A stretch of DNA of 64,000 bases from Nitrospiraceae bacterium (lineage in GTDB: Bacteria; Nitrospirota; Nitrospiria; Nitrospirales; Nitrospiraceae): assembly GCA_035623075.1 (NCBI GenBank), contig DASPUC010000049.1, positions 62,001 to 126,000 on the forward strand. The letters run 5' to 3'. The position numbers and the translations under genes were made by a program. The notes beneath the pieces were generated by a model. It saw nothing but the letters and a program-made list of their open reading frames with translations, was not told the DNA's origin and searched no databases. Position 1 is the stretch's first letter. The number at the start of each line of letters is the position of its first letter. Below are positions 19,075-29,062 of the stretch, in pieces.

Positions 19075-22000
19075 ATGGATACCCGTATCGATACGTCACG
19101 CCAGACATCGGATGACGTCGTCAGCTTGCGGCAGCGCGTCGCCGAGCTTGAGCAGACCATCGCGCAGCAGCGACTCGCAGATGCCGCGCTGCGCGAACGT
19201 CAGGTTCATTTTCAGACTCTCTACGAGGACACGCCTGCGATGGCGTTCGTTCTGTCCATGGACGGAACGATTCTCTCGCTCAACCGGTACGGCGCCGAAC
19301 AGTTGGGCTATACCCCCGAGGAGCTGGTCGGCCAATCAGTCTTGCAAATTTTCGACCCTGCCGACCACCACGCTGTGCTCAGACAACTGACCGTTTGTGG
19401 ACACACTTCCGACAGCACCATGGGCTGGGAGTTGCAGAAGGTTCGGAAGGACGGCTCTCGCCTCTGGGTTCGGGAAACAGCACGGACCATCCGAGATGCG
19501 GCGGGATCACCAACCATCCTCGTCGTCTGCGAGGACATTACCACGCGCAAGACCGCCGAAGAGGAGTTGCGCGTCACGGCTCAGAAACTCCAAGCGCTCA
19601 TCCACGCTTGTCCGCTCGCAGTCATGTCGCTCGACAACGAAAGCGAGACGGTGACGCTCTGGAATCCAGCCGCTGAAGCCATGTTTGGGTGGCACGCCGA
19701 CGAGACGTTGGGCCGACCAACTCCATTTCTGCCTCCCTCGCAGCATTACGAATCGGGCCACATGTGGGACGATCTGATCACCAGTGGAGCGGTGTCCGGC
19801 GTGGAGTTCCGTCGAGTCCGCAAGGATGGGATACCGATCGACATTTCCTTATGGGCAACCGTGCTGAAGAATGAACATGGGACTGTCACCGACACCATCG
19901 GCTTCCTGGCCGATATCACCGCCCGCAAGCAGGTCGAGGCCTCATTGCGAGAGAGCGAACAGGCCATTCGTGCACTGCAGGAAACGATCTCTCGACCCGC
20001 GCTGACTTTCGACCAGCGTATCCAAGCGATGCTGGAATTGGGTTGCCGTCGGTTTAAACTTCCCATCGGACTCGTGACGCGCGTCGAAGGCAAGAGCCTT
20101 GTCATCACCCATGTCTCGTCCCAAGAAACACACATCGTCGCCGGTACGGTCCTCCCCCTCAACCAGACGTACTGTCATGCCACGCTCACAGCGGAGGAGC
20201 CGGTTTGTTTCGAGCAGGCCTCGGCGTCCGAGTGGCGAAATCATCCTGGCTATACGACGTTGGAGATCGAGTGTTATATCGGAACGAAGCTGGTCGGGCT
20301 CAATTCGATCCATGGGACGATCTGTTTCGTCGCTCCCACCCCGTACGCGACTCGTTTCACCGATGCGGACAAGGACTTTCTCTTGCTGATGGCACAATGG
20401 ATCGGCCATGAGCAGGACCGCCAGGAATCGGAACGGGCATTGAAACAACAGGAGAGTCTGTTGCGTGCCGTCATCGACACCGCCACCGACGCGATTTTTA
20501 TGAAAGATACGAAGGGCCGATACCGGCTCATCAACGCCGCCGGTGCAAAGACCATCGGTAAACCGGTGGAGGAGGTCATCGGGAAAACCGATCAAGAATT
20601 ATTCCCGCCTGAAACCGCCAAACGACTCATGGAGAATGACCAGCAGGTGCTGATCGGAGGGTCACAACATCACTTTGAGGCTGTCATTCCATTCCAGGGA
20701 GAACCCCGAACGTTTTCATCGATCAAGACGCCGCACCGGGATCCTCAAGGGAACGTGATCGGGCTCGTCGGTGTCTCACGCGATATCACCGATCAAAAAC
20801 TGCTTGAAGAGCAACGGAGCAAGAGCGAGCGGCTGTTCGCCTCGTTCATGGAAAACCTGCCGGGCCTTGCCTGGATCAAAGATACGGCCGGGCGGTATGT
20901 GTACCTGAATGGCGCGTTTGAACGAGCCTTTGACGTCAAGCTGCTGGATTGGAAAGGAAAAACCGATTTCGAGGTGTGGCCAAGGCCTGTCGCCAACCAG
21001 TTCACGGCCAATGATCGTCAGGTCCTCTCGACGAATGCTCCGATTTTGACCGTGGAAACAGCACCGCAGGCGGATGGAAATCACGCCTCACTCGTCAGCA
21101 AATTCCCCATTCCTAACGAACAAGGGTCTCCCATTCTCGTCGGAGGGGTTGCGGTTGACATCACCGAACGCAAACAGGCCGAGGAGGCCCTGCGGTTGAC
21201 GCAATTTGCGGTGGATCGCGCTGCCGATCTTGCCTTCTGGATCGACCGCGAGGCGCGCTTCGCGTACGTCAACGACGCGGCCTGTCAACGACTCGGCTAC
21301 ACACGTCACGAGTTGTTGTCGATGACGGTTGCAGATGTGGACCCGAATTATCAGACGGAATCGTGGCCCCAACATTGGGAGGCACTTCGTCGTACGGGCC
21401 AGCTTCGCTTCGAGACCATGCACCGGACGAAAACCGGCGAGCTCTATCCCGTGGAGGTCGTCGCCAACTACGCGACGTTCGAAGGCAAAGCGTATAACTT
21501 CGCCTTCGCCCGCGACATCTCCGAACAGAAACGGGCTGAGGCTGCGTTGCGCGACAGCGAAGCGCGTTGGAAAACGCTGTTCGAGCATGCAGGAGTCGGC
21601 ATTGCGCAGCTCAGCTTGACCGGACAATTTCTGCGCGCCAATGCCCGCCTCTGCCAGACACTGGGTTATTCATCCAAAACGTTGTGTCAACATAGCTTCC
21701 ACGAAATCACACATCCGGACGACTTGGCATTAAACCTCAGACTCCTGGATGAGTTAATGACCAGCACACGCCCGTCCTTCTCGATGGAGAAACGGTATCG
21801 CAGAAACGATGGTGTGTGGTTGTGGGCTACTTCGACCGTCTCGTTGGTTCGCTCGACCTCCGGCACCCCGACCTACTTCATCAAGGTGATCGAGGACATT
21901 TCGGAGCGGAAGCAGGCTGAAGAGGCACTCCAGCAGAGCGAGGCGCGACTCCATCGATTCGTGGCAGACGCGCCGGTCGGATTGGTCATCATGGACGCGC

Positions 22001-22902
22001 AGAAGCGGATCTTGAGTGCCAACAAGGCCTTTTGCGCCCTGACAGGGTATACGGAGTCAGAGATCATCGGCAGCACCTATGCCCTCTATACCCACCCCGA
22101 CGATCTGCCGGAGAATCTGGTACTAACCGACGAATTTTTCCAGGGTAAACGGTCAGGCTACGCGCATGAGAAACGGTACGTCAGGAAACCCGGCGACATC
22201 ATCTGGGTGGCCGTCAAGACCACCAGTACCGAATTACCGGGCCATGTCGGCCCCCTCTTGCTCGCCGTCGTTGAAAATATCACCGAACGAAAGCAGGCGA
22301 TGGATGAGCGCGAGCGGATCAGCCAAGATCTTCATGACGACGTGCTCCAATCGCTGTACGCCGTCGGCATGGGATTGGAAGCGACGAAAGGCCGACTCAA
22401 ACCGATCTCCCGCTCCACCGCGAAGCGGCTTGAAGGGTCCGTCGCCCAGCTCAACGGTGTCATCCATGAAGTACGAAGCTTCATCCCCCGCATGCAGAAG
22501 TCCTCTCGGGCAGACGGGAGTTTCGAGCAGGCTCTTCGATCCCTGGTCGGATCGTTCACGGCAACCGGTTCGGGAGACATTGCCATCACGATCGACGCCG
22601 CGGCGTCGGCTGCTCTACCGCTCGATCATTGTCGAGACGTCATCAGCATCGCGAAAGAAGCCATCAGCAACAGCTTGAGACACGCGAAGGCTCGTCGTCG
22701 CACCATTACCTTTCACCGGCACCGGAGCACACTGCGGTTGGAAATCACGGACAACGGGCGCGGATTTCAACCGAGCCGGTCGCGGAAGGGGCTGGGGCTG
22801 TCCAACATGCGGACCAGGGCGAAAAAGTTGGGGGCACGATTGAAGATCGATTCAGCGCCGGGCCAAGGCACCAGAATTATCATGGATCTTCCTGTGAGAT
22901 AA
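19075..22902 (+). CDS. Soluble multi-PAS/GAF sensor histidine kinase (HisKA_3 type)
   Basis: Cytoplasmic sensor kinase of 1275 aa without membrane segments. It begins with a short coiled coil (residues 15-40). About seven PAS units follow, recognisable by their D-I-T-x-R-K-x-A-E-E linkers. A GAF-like domain sits between the second and third PAS, around residues 300-450. The kinase core starts at ERISQDLHDDVLQSL with phospho-acceptor His1087 and ends with an HATPase (EAISNSLRHA, ITDNGRGF, GLGLSNMRTRA), the NarX/LiaS/DegS class. ATG 19075 follows GGGAGGAGG, a strong ribosome site; the open frame extends further upstream without one. Its regulator begins 2 nt after the stop. The stimulus is unknown; no haem- or flavin-binding signature was recognised. 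Confidence 0.93.
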   Translation: MDTRIDTSRQTSDDVVSLRQRVAELEQTIAQQRLADAALRERQVHFQTLYEDTPAMAFVLSMDGTILSLNRYGAEQLGYTPEELVGQSVLQIFDPADHHAVLRQLTVCGHTSDSTMGWELQKVRKDGSRLWVRETARTIRDAAGSPTILVVCEDITTRKTAEEELRVTAQKLQALIHACPLAVMSLDNESETVTLWNPAAEAMFGWHADETLGRPTPFLPPSQHYESGHMWDDLITSGAVSGVEFRRVRKDGIPIDISLWATVLKNEHGTVTDTIGFLADITARKQVEASLRESEQAIRALQETISRPALTFDQRIQAMLELGCRRFKLPIGLVTRVEGKSLVITHVSSQETHIVAGTVLPLNQTYCHATLTAEEPVCFEQASASEWRNHPGYTTLEIECYIGTKLVGLNSIHGTICFVAPTPYATRFTDADKDFLLLMAQWIGHEQDRQESERALKQQESLLRAVIDTATDAIFMKDTKGRYRLINAAGAKTIGKPVEEVIGKTDQELFPPETAKRLMENDQQVLIGGSQHHFEAVIPFQGEPRTFSSIKTPHRDPQGNVIGLVGVSRDITDQKLLEEQRSKSERLFASFMENLPGLAWIKDTAGRYVYLNGAFERAFDVKLLDWKGKTDFEVWPRPVANQFTANDRQVLSTNAPILTVETAPQADGNHASLVSKFPIPNEQGSPILVGGVAVDITERKQAEEALRLTQFAVDRAADLAFWIDREARFAYVNDAACQRLGYTRHELLSMTVADVDPNYQTESWPQHWEALRRTGQLRFETMHRTKTGELYPVEVVANYATFEGKAYNFAFARDISEQKRAEAALRDSEARWKTLFEHAGVGIAQLSLTGQFLRANARLCQTLGYSSKTLCQHSFHEITHPDDLALNLRLLDELMTSTRPSFSMEKRYRRNDGVWLWATSTVSLVRSTSGTPTYFIKVIEDISERKQAEEALQQSEARLHRFVADAPVGLVIMDAQKRILSANKAFCALTGYTESEIIGSTYALYTHPDDLPENLVLTDEFFQGKRSGYAHEKRYVRKPGDIIWVAVKTTSTELPGHVGPLLLAVVENITERKQAMDERERISQDLHDDVLQSLYAVGMGLEATKGRLKPISRSTAKRLEGSVAQLNGVIHEVRSFIPRMQKSSRADGSFEQALRSLVGSFTATGSGDIAITIDAAASAALPLDHCRDVISIAKEAISNSLRHAKARRRTITFHRHRSTLRLEITDNGRGFQPSRSRKGLGLSNMRTRAKKLGARLKIDSAPGQGTRIIMDLPVR

Positions 22903-22904
22903 GT

Positions 22905-23582
22905 ATGCGACCTCAGCGGGAAAGCCTCGTTACCATCTTGTTGGTCGACGATCACGAAGTCGTCCGTATCGGGCTACGTGCATTGCTGGACGCGGTACCG
23001 GGGTTCCGGGTCGTTGGCGAAGGAACGACGAAACGCGAAGCCATCACCGGCGCCGTTCGACTCAAGCCCACCGTCGCCTTGTTGGATATTCGCCTCCCTG
23101 ACGGCAGTGGGATCGATGCCGCCCGTGAGATCCTCTCGGCCTGTCCAACCACGAATGTGGCGTTCCTGACGAGTTATGCCGACGACGACAGTGTCCTGGC
23201 TGCGGTCCTGTCAGGTGCCCAGGGTTACATCCTGAAGGATATCGGATCTGACAATCTCGTGAGGGCGGTGCGGACCGTCGCGAGCGGAAAGCCTCTCTTG
23301 GATCCTCGTCTCACGAACCAAACCAGAACCTGGGTTAAAAACCTCTCCCGTCCCGGCCAAACCTCTTTGACCCCGTCGCTCTCTCCGCAAGAACAGCGTC
23401 TCCTGCCGCTGATCGCCGAAGGTCACACCAACAAAGAAATTGCCGAGGCCATGCAGCTCAGCGAAAAGACCGTGAAAAACTACCTGGCTAATCTCTTTTC
23501 GAAACTCCATATTTCCCGACGTTCCCAGGCCGCCGCCTTCTATGTGCGGAGGTCAACCTCGGACGCCACCCGTCCCGAATAG
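22905..23582 (+). CDS. NarL/FixJ-type response regulator
   Basis: DNA-binding response regulator of 225 aa, the evident partner of the preceding kinase (2-nt gap). The receiver domain (about residues 8-125) has the acidic pair in LLVDDHE, phospho-acceptor Asp in ALLDIRLPDGSG and the conserved Lys in YILKDIG. The LuxR-type helix-turn-helix is at about 155-215 (LSPQEQRLLPLIAEGHTNKE and EKTVKNYLANLFSKL). ATG 22905 is used because the longer frame overlaps the kinase. Target promoters are not evident. Confidence 0.93.
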   Translation: MRPQRESLVTILLVDDHEVVRIGLRALLDAVPGFRVVGEGTTKREAITGAVRLKPTVALLDIRLPDGSGIDAAREILSACPTTNVAFLTSYADDDSVLAAVLSGAQGYILKDIGSDNLVRAVRTVASGKPLLDPRLTNQTRTWVKNLSRPGQTSLTPSLSPQEQRLLPLIAEGHTNKEIAEAMQLSEKTVKNYLANLFSKLHISRRSQAAAFYVRRSTSDATRPE

Positions 23583-23681
23583 GCACTCTGTAGAACAATC
23601 CAAGAGGCTCGGCGGCCTGATCTTGACAAACGTCTCGGTTCCTTTCATCCTGCCGCAACCATTGTTCACACGCGAGTTGAC

Positions 23682-26600
23682 GTGAATCCTTCAACGGCAC
23701 TTCGTTCGCGTCCCAACCCAATCCCCGCAGCCGTCGGTCTGTTCTCTCTGCTCGTCGGTCTCTTAGTCCTCCTTGGCTGGGCCGTAGACAGCATTTCCTT
23801 AAAAAGTCTTGTTCCGGGCTTGATCTCGATGAAGCCCAATGCCGCGCTGGCGTTTGTGCTGATCGGCTGTGCCTTGTGGTTCCTGTCGTCGCAGAAGCGA
23901 ACGCGAACCGCATTGTGCGTGGCTCAGAGCAGTGCCTTCGTCGTAACGACCATCGGCGGCCTCACGATCGTTGAATATGTACTCGGTTGGAATCCGGGAT
24001 TCGATCAGTGGCTCTTCCAGGAATCGCTGACAACGAGCGGTCCTTGGTTCCCCGGTCGCATGGGGCTCAATACCGCCCTCTGTTTTTTTCTGTTTGGCAC
24101 AGCCCTCATTCTCAATAGAACCCAGTCTCATCGAAATTCCCACCTGCGCGAGAGTCTGACCCTCGGCGGGGTCCTGTTCGCATTCATCGCCCTCCTTGGA
24201 TACCTTTATCAAGAAACGCTTCTCTACGGAATTGGTCAGTATACCGCCATGGCGTTGCATACCTCGCTGACTCTGCTTGCCGTCGGTGTTGGCCTCCTGT
24301 TTCTCCACCCCGACCACGGACTCATGGGCGTTATGACGAGCGAACAGGCCGGTGGACAGATGCTCAGGCGCCTCCTGCCTGGAGTGCTCTTCCTGTTACC
24401 CGCGATCGGATGGATCCGCCTCGCGGGTGAACGCCAGGGCTTCTATGAGGAAGCGCTGGGTGTTGCTCTTTTCGCCACCTTGGCCACAGTAGCTCTGTTT
24501 ATCCTTCTCTGGTGGACCGCACGCTCGTTGAACCTCACGGCACAGGCCCATGATCTGGCGCGGCAGGCCAGTGACGAAAGCGACCGGCGTTTCCGCCAAC
24601 TGGCTGAGTCGATCCGCGAAGTCTTTTGGCTGAGCGATCCGGCGAAGAGCCAGGTTTTGTACATCAGTCCTGGATACGAGGCGATCTGGGGACGCTCCTA
24701 TGAGAGTTTGTATGCCATCCCCGCATCCTGGGCTGAGGCCATTCACCCTGACGACCGTGAGCGTATCTGGCACGCCGTCATCACCAAACAATCGACCGGC
24801 ACCTATAACGAGGAATACCGGATCCTCACTCCGGACGAGTCCGTGCGCTGGATTCATGACCGTGCCTTCCCCGTCTTGAATGACCAGGGTCAGATCTACC
24901 GTATCGCGGGTATCGCTGAGGATGTGACGGAGAACAAGCGGACTGAAGCAGCACTACGAGAGAGCGAAGAACGATTCGAAAAGGCGTTTCGCTCCAGCCC
25001 TCATCCCATCGGGGTCACCGAACTGGAGAGCGGGGTCTGCCTGGACGCGAATGATGCCTGCCTGGCTCTATTCGGGTTCAGCCGTGAGGAAGTCTTGGGA
25101 ACGAGCACGTTAGACCTGCAGATCTGGCCGAACCCCGAGGATCGCGCACGCTTTGTCCAACTGTTGCGATCGCAGGGAGCCGTCCAGAATCTTGAAGTCA
25201 CGCTTCGAACGAAGCAGGGCGAGCTTCGCCTGTTCCTCTGTTCGTCGGAATTGATCGACCTGAAAGGAACACCGTGCATTGTCACGGTCGGGAACGACAT
25301 AACCGACCGTAAGCGGGCCGAAGAAGCCCTCCAGCGAGCTCATGTCGAGTTGGAACAGCGGGTGCGAGAGCGAACCGCACAGTTAGCCGAATTGAATGCG
25401 GTGCTGAAAGAACAGTTGATGGAACGCAAACGGGTCGAAAATGCCCTTCGAGAGAGCGATAAGCGGCTGCGCGCCTTCCTCGACCATGCACCGAATCTGG
25501 CGTTTGTGAAAGGGACGGACGGTCGATACCTGTATGTGAACCGCCGGTTCGAGGAAGTCTTCCACTTTGAGCGGGGAAGTGTCTTGGGCAAGACGGATGT
25601 CGATCTGTTTCCACGGGAGCAGGCTGATCAGTTTCAGTGTAACGATCGCCAGATCCTCGCCTCGGGAGAGGGCAAAGAGTTTGAAGAACTCGCGTGGCAT
25701 GCCGACGGCCTTCATACAAGCATCGTCGTGAAATTCCCCTTGCGCGACACCTCCGGTCAGATCTCCGCCATCGGGGGGATTGCGACGGACATCACCGATC
25801 GGAAACGGGCCGAGGAGGAGCTTGCTGAGCGCGCGCGCCTGTCGAGTTTCGCGGCAGAAATGAGCTCGATGCTCAATCGTGAGATGTCCACAGAGGACAT
25901 TCTTCGTCACTGCTCGGATACAGTCGTCCATTACCTAGAGGCGGCGCTCGTGCGAATCTGGACGGTGGCGCCCGGCGACCTTTGCGGAACGTGCCTGAAA
26001 GCAGACCAGTGCGTTGACCGAAGACAGTGCCTCCATCTCAAAGCCAGTGCCGGCCTGTCCACAAATCTCACCGGCGAGTATCGGCGTGTGCCGCTGGGCG
26101 CGCTCAAGATCGGACAGATTGCGCAGGGGATGGGCGTCATGTACACCAACGACGTCCTCGATGATGAACGACTTCCTAACAAAGAGTGGTTGAGGACCAA
26201 CAATCTCCAATCGTTCGCCGGATTCCCATTGGTCATCGAAGGCGAGGTATTCGGCGTCATGGCCGTATTCTCCAGGGCCCCCTTGTCCGAACTGATGCTC
26301 TGGACGCTGGAATCGGCCTGCAACGGTCTTGCGGCAACCATTGCGCGCAAACAGGCAGAGGAGCAGGTCCGAAGGTCCGAATCGTTCCTCTCATCGGTGT
26401 TAGATCATCTTCCGAACATGGTGTTCGTGAAGGACACGAAAGATTTGCGATTCGTGCGGTTCAACAAAGCCGGAGAAGAGTTGTTGGGCCGGTCGCGGAA
26501 CGAGCTGCTCGGAAAAAGCGACTACGATTTCTTCCCGAAGGAGCAGGCCGATTTCTTCACCGACAAGGATCGCACCGTGATCGATAGCCGTCAGTTACTG

Positions 26601-27467
26601 GACATTCCCGATGAGCCGATCCAAACCAAAGTGAAGGGCCTTCGGCACCTCCACACGAAAAAACTTCCTCTCTACGACGAGAGCGGTCAGCCACAGTACT
26701 TGGTCGGCATCTCTGAAGATATCACCGAACGCAAACAAGCAGAAGAGGAACTCCGATCAGCCTATCGTAAATTGCGGGATCTGACGCACCGATTGGAAAC
26801 CGCCAGGGAAACGGAGCGACAGCGGATTGCCCGAGAGCTGCACGATGAGTTCGGACAGGCCTTGACCGGGATGAAGCTTGATTTGTCCTGGCTGGGCACA
26901 AGACTGGCCCGTGTCCTGCCCGCAACGGCGGGTAGACCGCTTGTGAAAAAAACGCAAGGCCTCAAGGCATCCGTGGATGCCTTAATCGATTCCGTCCGCG
27001 AAACCGCGACGTCGCTCCGGCCCGGTATGTTGGACGATCTCGGTTTCATCCCGGCTCTGGAGTGGCTCGCCAAGGATTTTTCCAGGAGAACAGGTATTGC
27101 GAGCGAGGTCGACATCGGTTCAGAAATTGCCCAGGCGCAGCTGTCGAATGAATCTTCCACGGCGTTGTTTCGATCCGTCCAGGAGCTCTTGACCAACGTG
27201 ATCCGCCACGCCCAAGCCTCAGCGGTCCAAATCAGGTTGTCCGAAACCGACGATCAGTTGCTGTTGGAACTCACAGACAACGGGACAGGGATCTCCGCGC
27301 ATCAAATTACACAGTCCGGATCTCTTGGTCTGCGAGGCATGGAGGAACGGGCAGCACTGCTGGGCGGGTTATTCACGATCAGTGGCGCACCGGGAGTCGG
27401 GACGACGGCGCGAATTGCCCTCCCCAAAACCTCTCTACTCATATCTCCGGAGGAAAAGGTCCGATGA
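23682..27467 (+). CDS. Membrane-bound multi-PAS/GAF sensor histidine kinase (HisKA_3 type)
   Basis: Sensor kinase of 1261 aa. The N-terminal 280 residues form about eight transmembrane helices, including SMKPNAALAFVLIGCALWF and a matching MGLNTALCFFLFGTALIL. This integral sensing domain is seen in many PAS kinases without a known ligand. Then come two PAS domains (about 295-550), a coiled coil (555-600), a third PAS (600-715), a GAF domain with Cys-rich CGTCLKADQCVDRRQC (about 730-880), a fourth PAS (885-1010), HisKA_3 with His1054 in IARELHDEFGQAL, and an HATPase. The start is GTG 23682. The stop overlaps the next regulator by 4 nt. The Cys cluster in the GAF domain could bind metal; that is speculation. 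Confidence 0.92.
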   Translation: MNPSTALRSRPNPIPAAVGLFSLLVGLLVLLGWAVDSISLKSLVPGLISMKPNAALAFVLIGCALWFLSSQKRTRTALCVAQSSAFVVTTIGGLTIVEYVLGWNPGFDQWLFQESLTTSGPWFPGRMGLNTALCFFLFGTALILNRTQSHRNSHLRESLTLGGVLFAFIALLGYLYQETLLYGIGQYTAMALHTSLTLLAVGVGLLFLHPDHGLMGVMTSEQAGGQMLRRLLPGVLFLLPAIGWIRLAGERQGFYEEALGVALFATLATVALFILLWWTARSLNLTAQAHDLARQASDESDRRFRQLAESIREVFWLSDPAKSQVLYISPGYEAIWGRSYESLYAIPASWAEAIHPDDRERIWHAVITKQSTGTYNEEYRILTPDESVRWIHDRAFPVLNDQGQIYRIAGIAEDVTENKRTEAALRESEERFEKAFRSSPHPIGVTELESGVCLDANDACLALFGFSREEVLGTSTLDLQIWPNPEDRARFVQLLRSQGAVQNLEVTLRTKQGELRLFLCSSELIDLKGTPCIVTVGNDITDRKRAEEALQRAHVELEQRVRERTAQLAELNAVLKEQLMERKRVENALRESDKRLRAFLDHAPNLAFVKGTDGRYLYVNRRFEEVFHFERGSVLGKTDVDLFPREQADQFQCNDRQILASGEGKEFEELAWHADGLHTSIVVKFPLRDTSGQISAIGGIATDITDRKRAEEELAERARLSSFAAEMSSMLNREMSTEDILRHCSDTVVHYLEAALVRIWTVAPGDLCGTCLKADQCVDRRQCLHLKASAGLSTNLTGEYRRVPLGALKIGQIAQGMGVMYTNDVLDDERLPNKEWLRTNNLQSFAGFPLVIEGEVFGVMAVFSRAPLSELMLWTLESACNGLAATIARKQAEEQVRRSESFLSSVLDHLPNMVFVKDTKDLRFVRFNKAGEELLGRSRNELLGKSDYDFFPKEQADFFTDKDRTVIDSRQLLDIPDEPIQTKVKGLRHLHTKKLPLYDESGQPQYLVGISEDITERKQAEEELRSAYRKLRDLTHRLETARETERQRIARELHDEFGQALTGMKLDLSWLGTRLARVLPATAGRPLVKKTQGLKASVDALIDSVRETATSLRPGMLDDLGFIPALEWLAKDFSRRTGIASEVDIGSEIAQAQLSNESSTALFRSVQELLTNVIRHAQASAVQIRLSETDDQLLLELTDNGTGISAHQITQSGSLGLRGMEERAALLGGLFTISGAPGVGTTARIALPKTSLLISPEEKVR

Positions 27468-28096
27468 AGATATTGATCGTCGATGACCACGCTGTCGTGC
27501 GCCGAGGAGTGGCACAAATTCTTACCGACGCCTTCCACCGGATTGAGATCGGCGAGGTAGATTCCGGCAAGGGCGCCCTATCCGCTGTGAAGAAAGAACC
27601 GTGGGATGTCGTCATTCTGGACCTCAATCTGCCGGACCGAAAGGGGCTGGAGATCCTCCGCGCGCTGAAGACAGACTATCCGCTTCTTCCCGTGATGATC
27701 TTGAGCCTCCACCCCGAGGAAGAATATGCACTCCGCGCCCTGCAAGCCGGTGCGTCGGCCTACTTGACGAAGCAGAGTGCTCCGGATGAGTTGGTCGCCG
27801 CCGTCAAGCAAGTGCTCAAGGGACGCATGGTCGTGAGCGCGTTCCTTGCTGAACACCTCGCTGACAGCCTTAGTAGGGACCATCCCGCAATCCCTGCCCA
27901 TCACACGTTGTCCGGTCGAGAGTTCGATGTCCTCAGCAAGCTCGCCCAAGGCCTCTCGATAAAGGAGACCGCCGACCAGCTGAAACTGAGCATGAAAACC
28001 GTCAGTACCTATCGAGCGAGGTTGCTCGATAAACTGCATCTCAAAACAACCGCCGATCTCATTCGGTATGCGCTCGACCACCATCTAATTCGATAG
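27464..28096 (+). CDS. NarL/FixJ-type response regulator
   Basis: Response regulator of 210 aa, translationally coupled (ATGA overlap) to the membrane kinase. The receiver has IVDDHAVVRRGV and phospho-acceptor Asp in VVILDLNLPDRKGLE. The conserved Lys is in YLTKQSAPDELV. The LuxR-type helix-turn-helix includes LSGREFDVLSKLAQGLSIKE and KTVSTYRARLLDKLHLK. It is close in plan to, but not a duplicate of, the regulator at 22905. Confidence 0.94.
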   Translation: MKILIVDDHAVVRRGVAQILTDAFHRIEIGEVDSGKGALSAVKKEPWDVVILDLNLPDRKGLEILRALKTDYPLLPVMILSLHPEEEYALRALQAGASAYLTKQSAPDELVAAVKQVLKGRMVVSAFLAEHLADSLSRDHPAIPAHHTLSGREFDVLSKLAQGLSIKETADQLKLSMKTVSTYRARLLDKLHLKTTADLIRYALDHHLIR

Positions 28097-28255
28097 GGTC
28101 GCCCGTTTCTTTTTCTAGTCTCTATCGATAAATTTCTTCTCGCTCGGAGAGCGACGACTGACCGCAATCCTGAACTCGACGAGTCGATTTCCTAGAGGTC
28201 CGTCTTGCCTCCGTGTGCCATTCGAAATCGTATCGATGCGCGCAACACAACCTCA

Positions 28256-28284
28256 TTGACAGCCTCGTGTTTGCTCTCTAGGAT
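28256..28284 (+). promoter_or_regulatory. Sigma-70-type promoter upstream of the yqhA-like pseudogene
   Basis: TTGACA at 28256-28261 and TAGGAT at 28279-28284 are separated by exactly 17 nt. The expected start point, near 28291, is about 3 nt before the GTG at 28294. The downstream gene is broken but its promoter still looks intact, suggesting recent inactivation. Confidence 0.6.
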
Positions 28285-28293
28285 ACGACTTCG

Positions 28294-28896
28294 GTGAGCA
28301 AGCTAACACAGGCCGGTCTTCCAGCCACTCAGCGTTCTCTGTCCCCATCAACGAGGGTCGAAAACCTTTTCGAAAACATCGTGTTCGCCAGCCGGTGGAT
28401 CCAGGCTCCGCTCTACGGAGGCTTGATCATCGCGGAGCTCTTGTATGCCTATAAATTCCTCGCTGAATTGTGAGAGATGATCGTTCATATCCGGGAACCC
28501 CATGAGACAGTATCCATGCTGAGAGTGTTGGGGTTGATCGACGTCACACTGGTGGCCAACCTTCTGACCATGGTGGTGATCGGCGGCTACGCGACCTTCG
28601 TCAGCAGATTGAATCTGGACGGCCACCCAGACCGGCCGGATTGGTTAAGCCATATCGACCCTGGAACGATCAAGGTGAAACTCGCCGCATTGCTCATTGG
28701 CATCTCAAGCATTCACCTCCTGAAGGCGTTTGTCGATATCGCCAATGAAAATCCCAAGCACATTTAATGGAAAATCTTCATCCACATGACTTTTCTCGGG
28801 TCTGCTATTCTCCTGGCCTGGACCGATAAGATCATGCAGAAGGACAAGAAACACTCAGTGGGGAATCAGAATCAATACAGCATGTATCTTTTTTGA
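28294..28896 (+). pseudogene. YqhA/UPF0114 family membrane protein, interrupted by two in-frame stops
   Basis: One reading frame, 28294-28896, encodes the whole YqhA-like protein but has TGA at 28471-28473 and TAA at 28765-28767. The first piece reads VENLFENIVFASRWIQAPLY, the normal family start. The second holds VLGLIDVTLVANLLTMVVIG, FVSRLNLDGHPDRPDWL and IKVKLAALLIGISSIHLLKAF. The third holds WKIFIHMTFLGSAILLAWTD, the normal last membrane helix. No frameshift is needed, only two point changes; TGG to TGA is a likely origin for the first. The start codon is uncertain (GTG 28294, or lost). Recoding is unlikely because two different stop codons are involved. The family has three to four membrane helices and no settled function. 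Confidence 0.82.
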
Positions 28897-29062
28897 TCAT
28901 CCGATCTCAATTTGTTTCCTGCTGAATCCAAGTTTGCCCAATTTCCACTATTCGTTTACGGAATTATTGTCGGCATGCCCGTTGCTTTCACATTCCATGC
29001 TGCGGGCATATGCGGTAGGGAGTTCGCTAAAAGTCTCTCTCAGCCGATTAAAGAGGTGATTG

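Noticed and set aside
28471-28473. TGA in the YqhA frame as selenocysteine
   Set aside because: A second in-frame stop is TAA (28765), no SECIS-like hairpin was seen, and the family has no Sec member that I know of.
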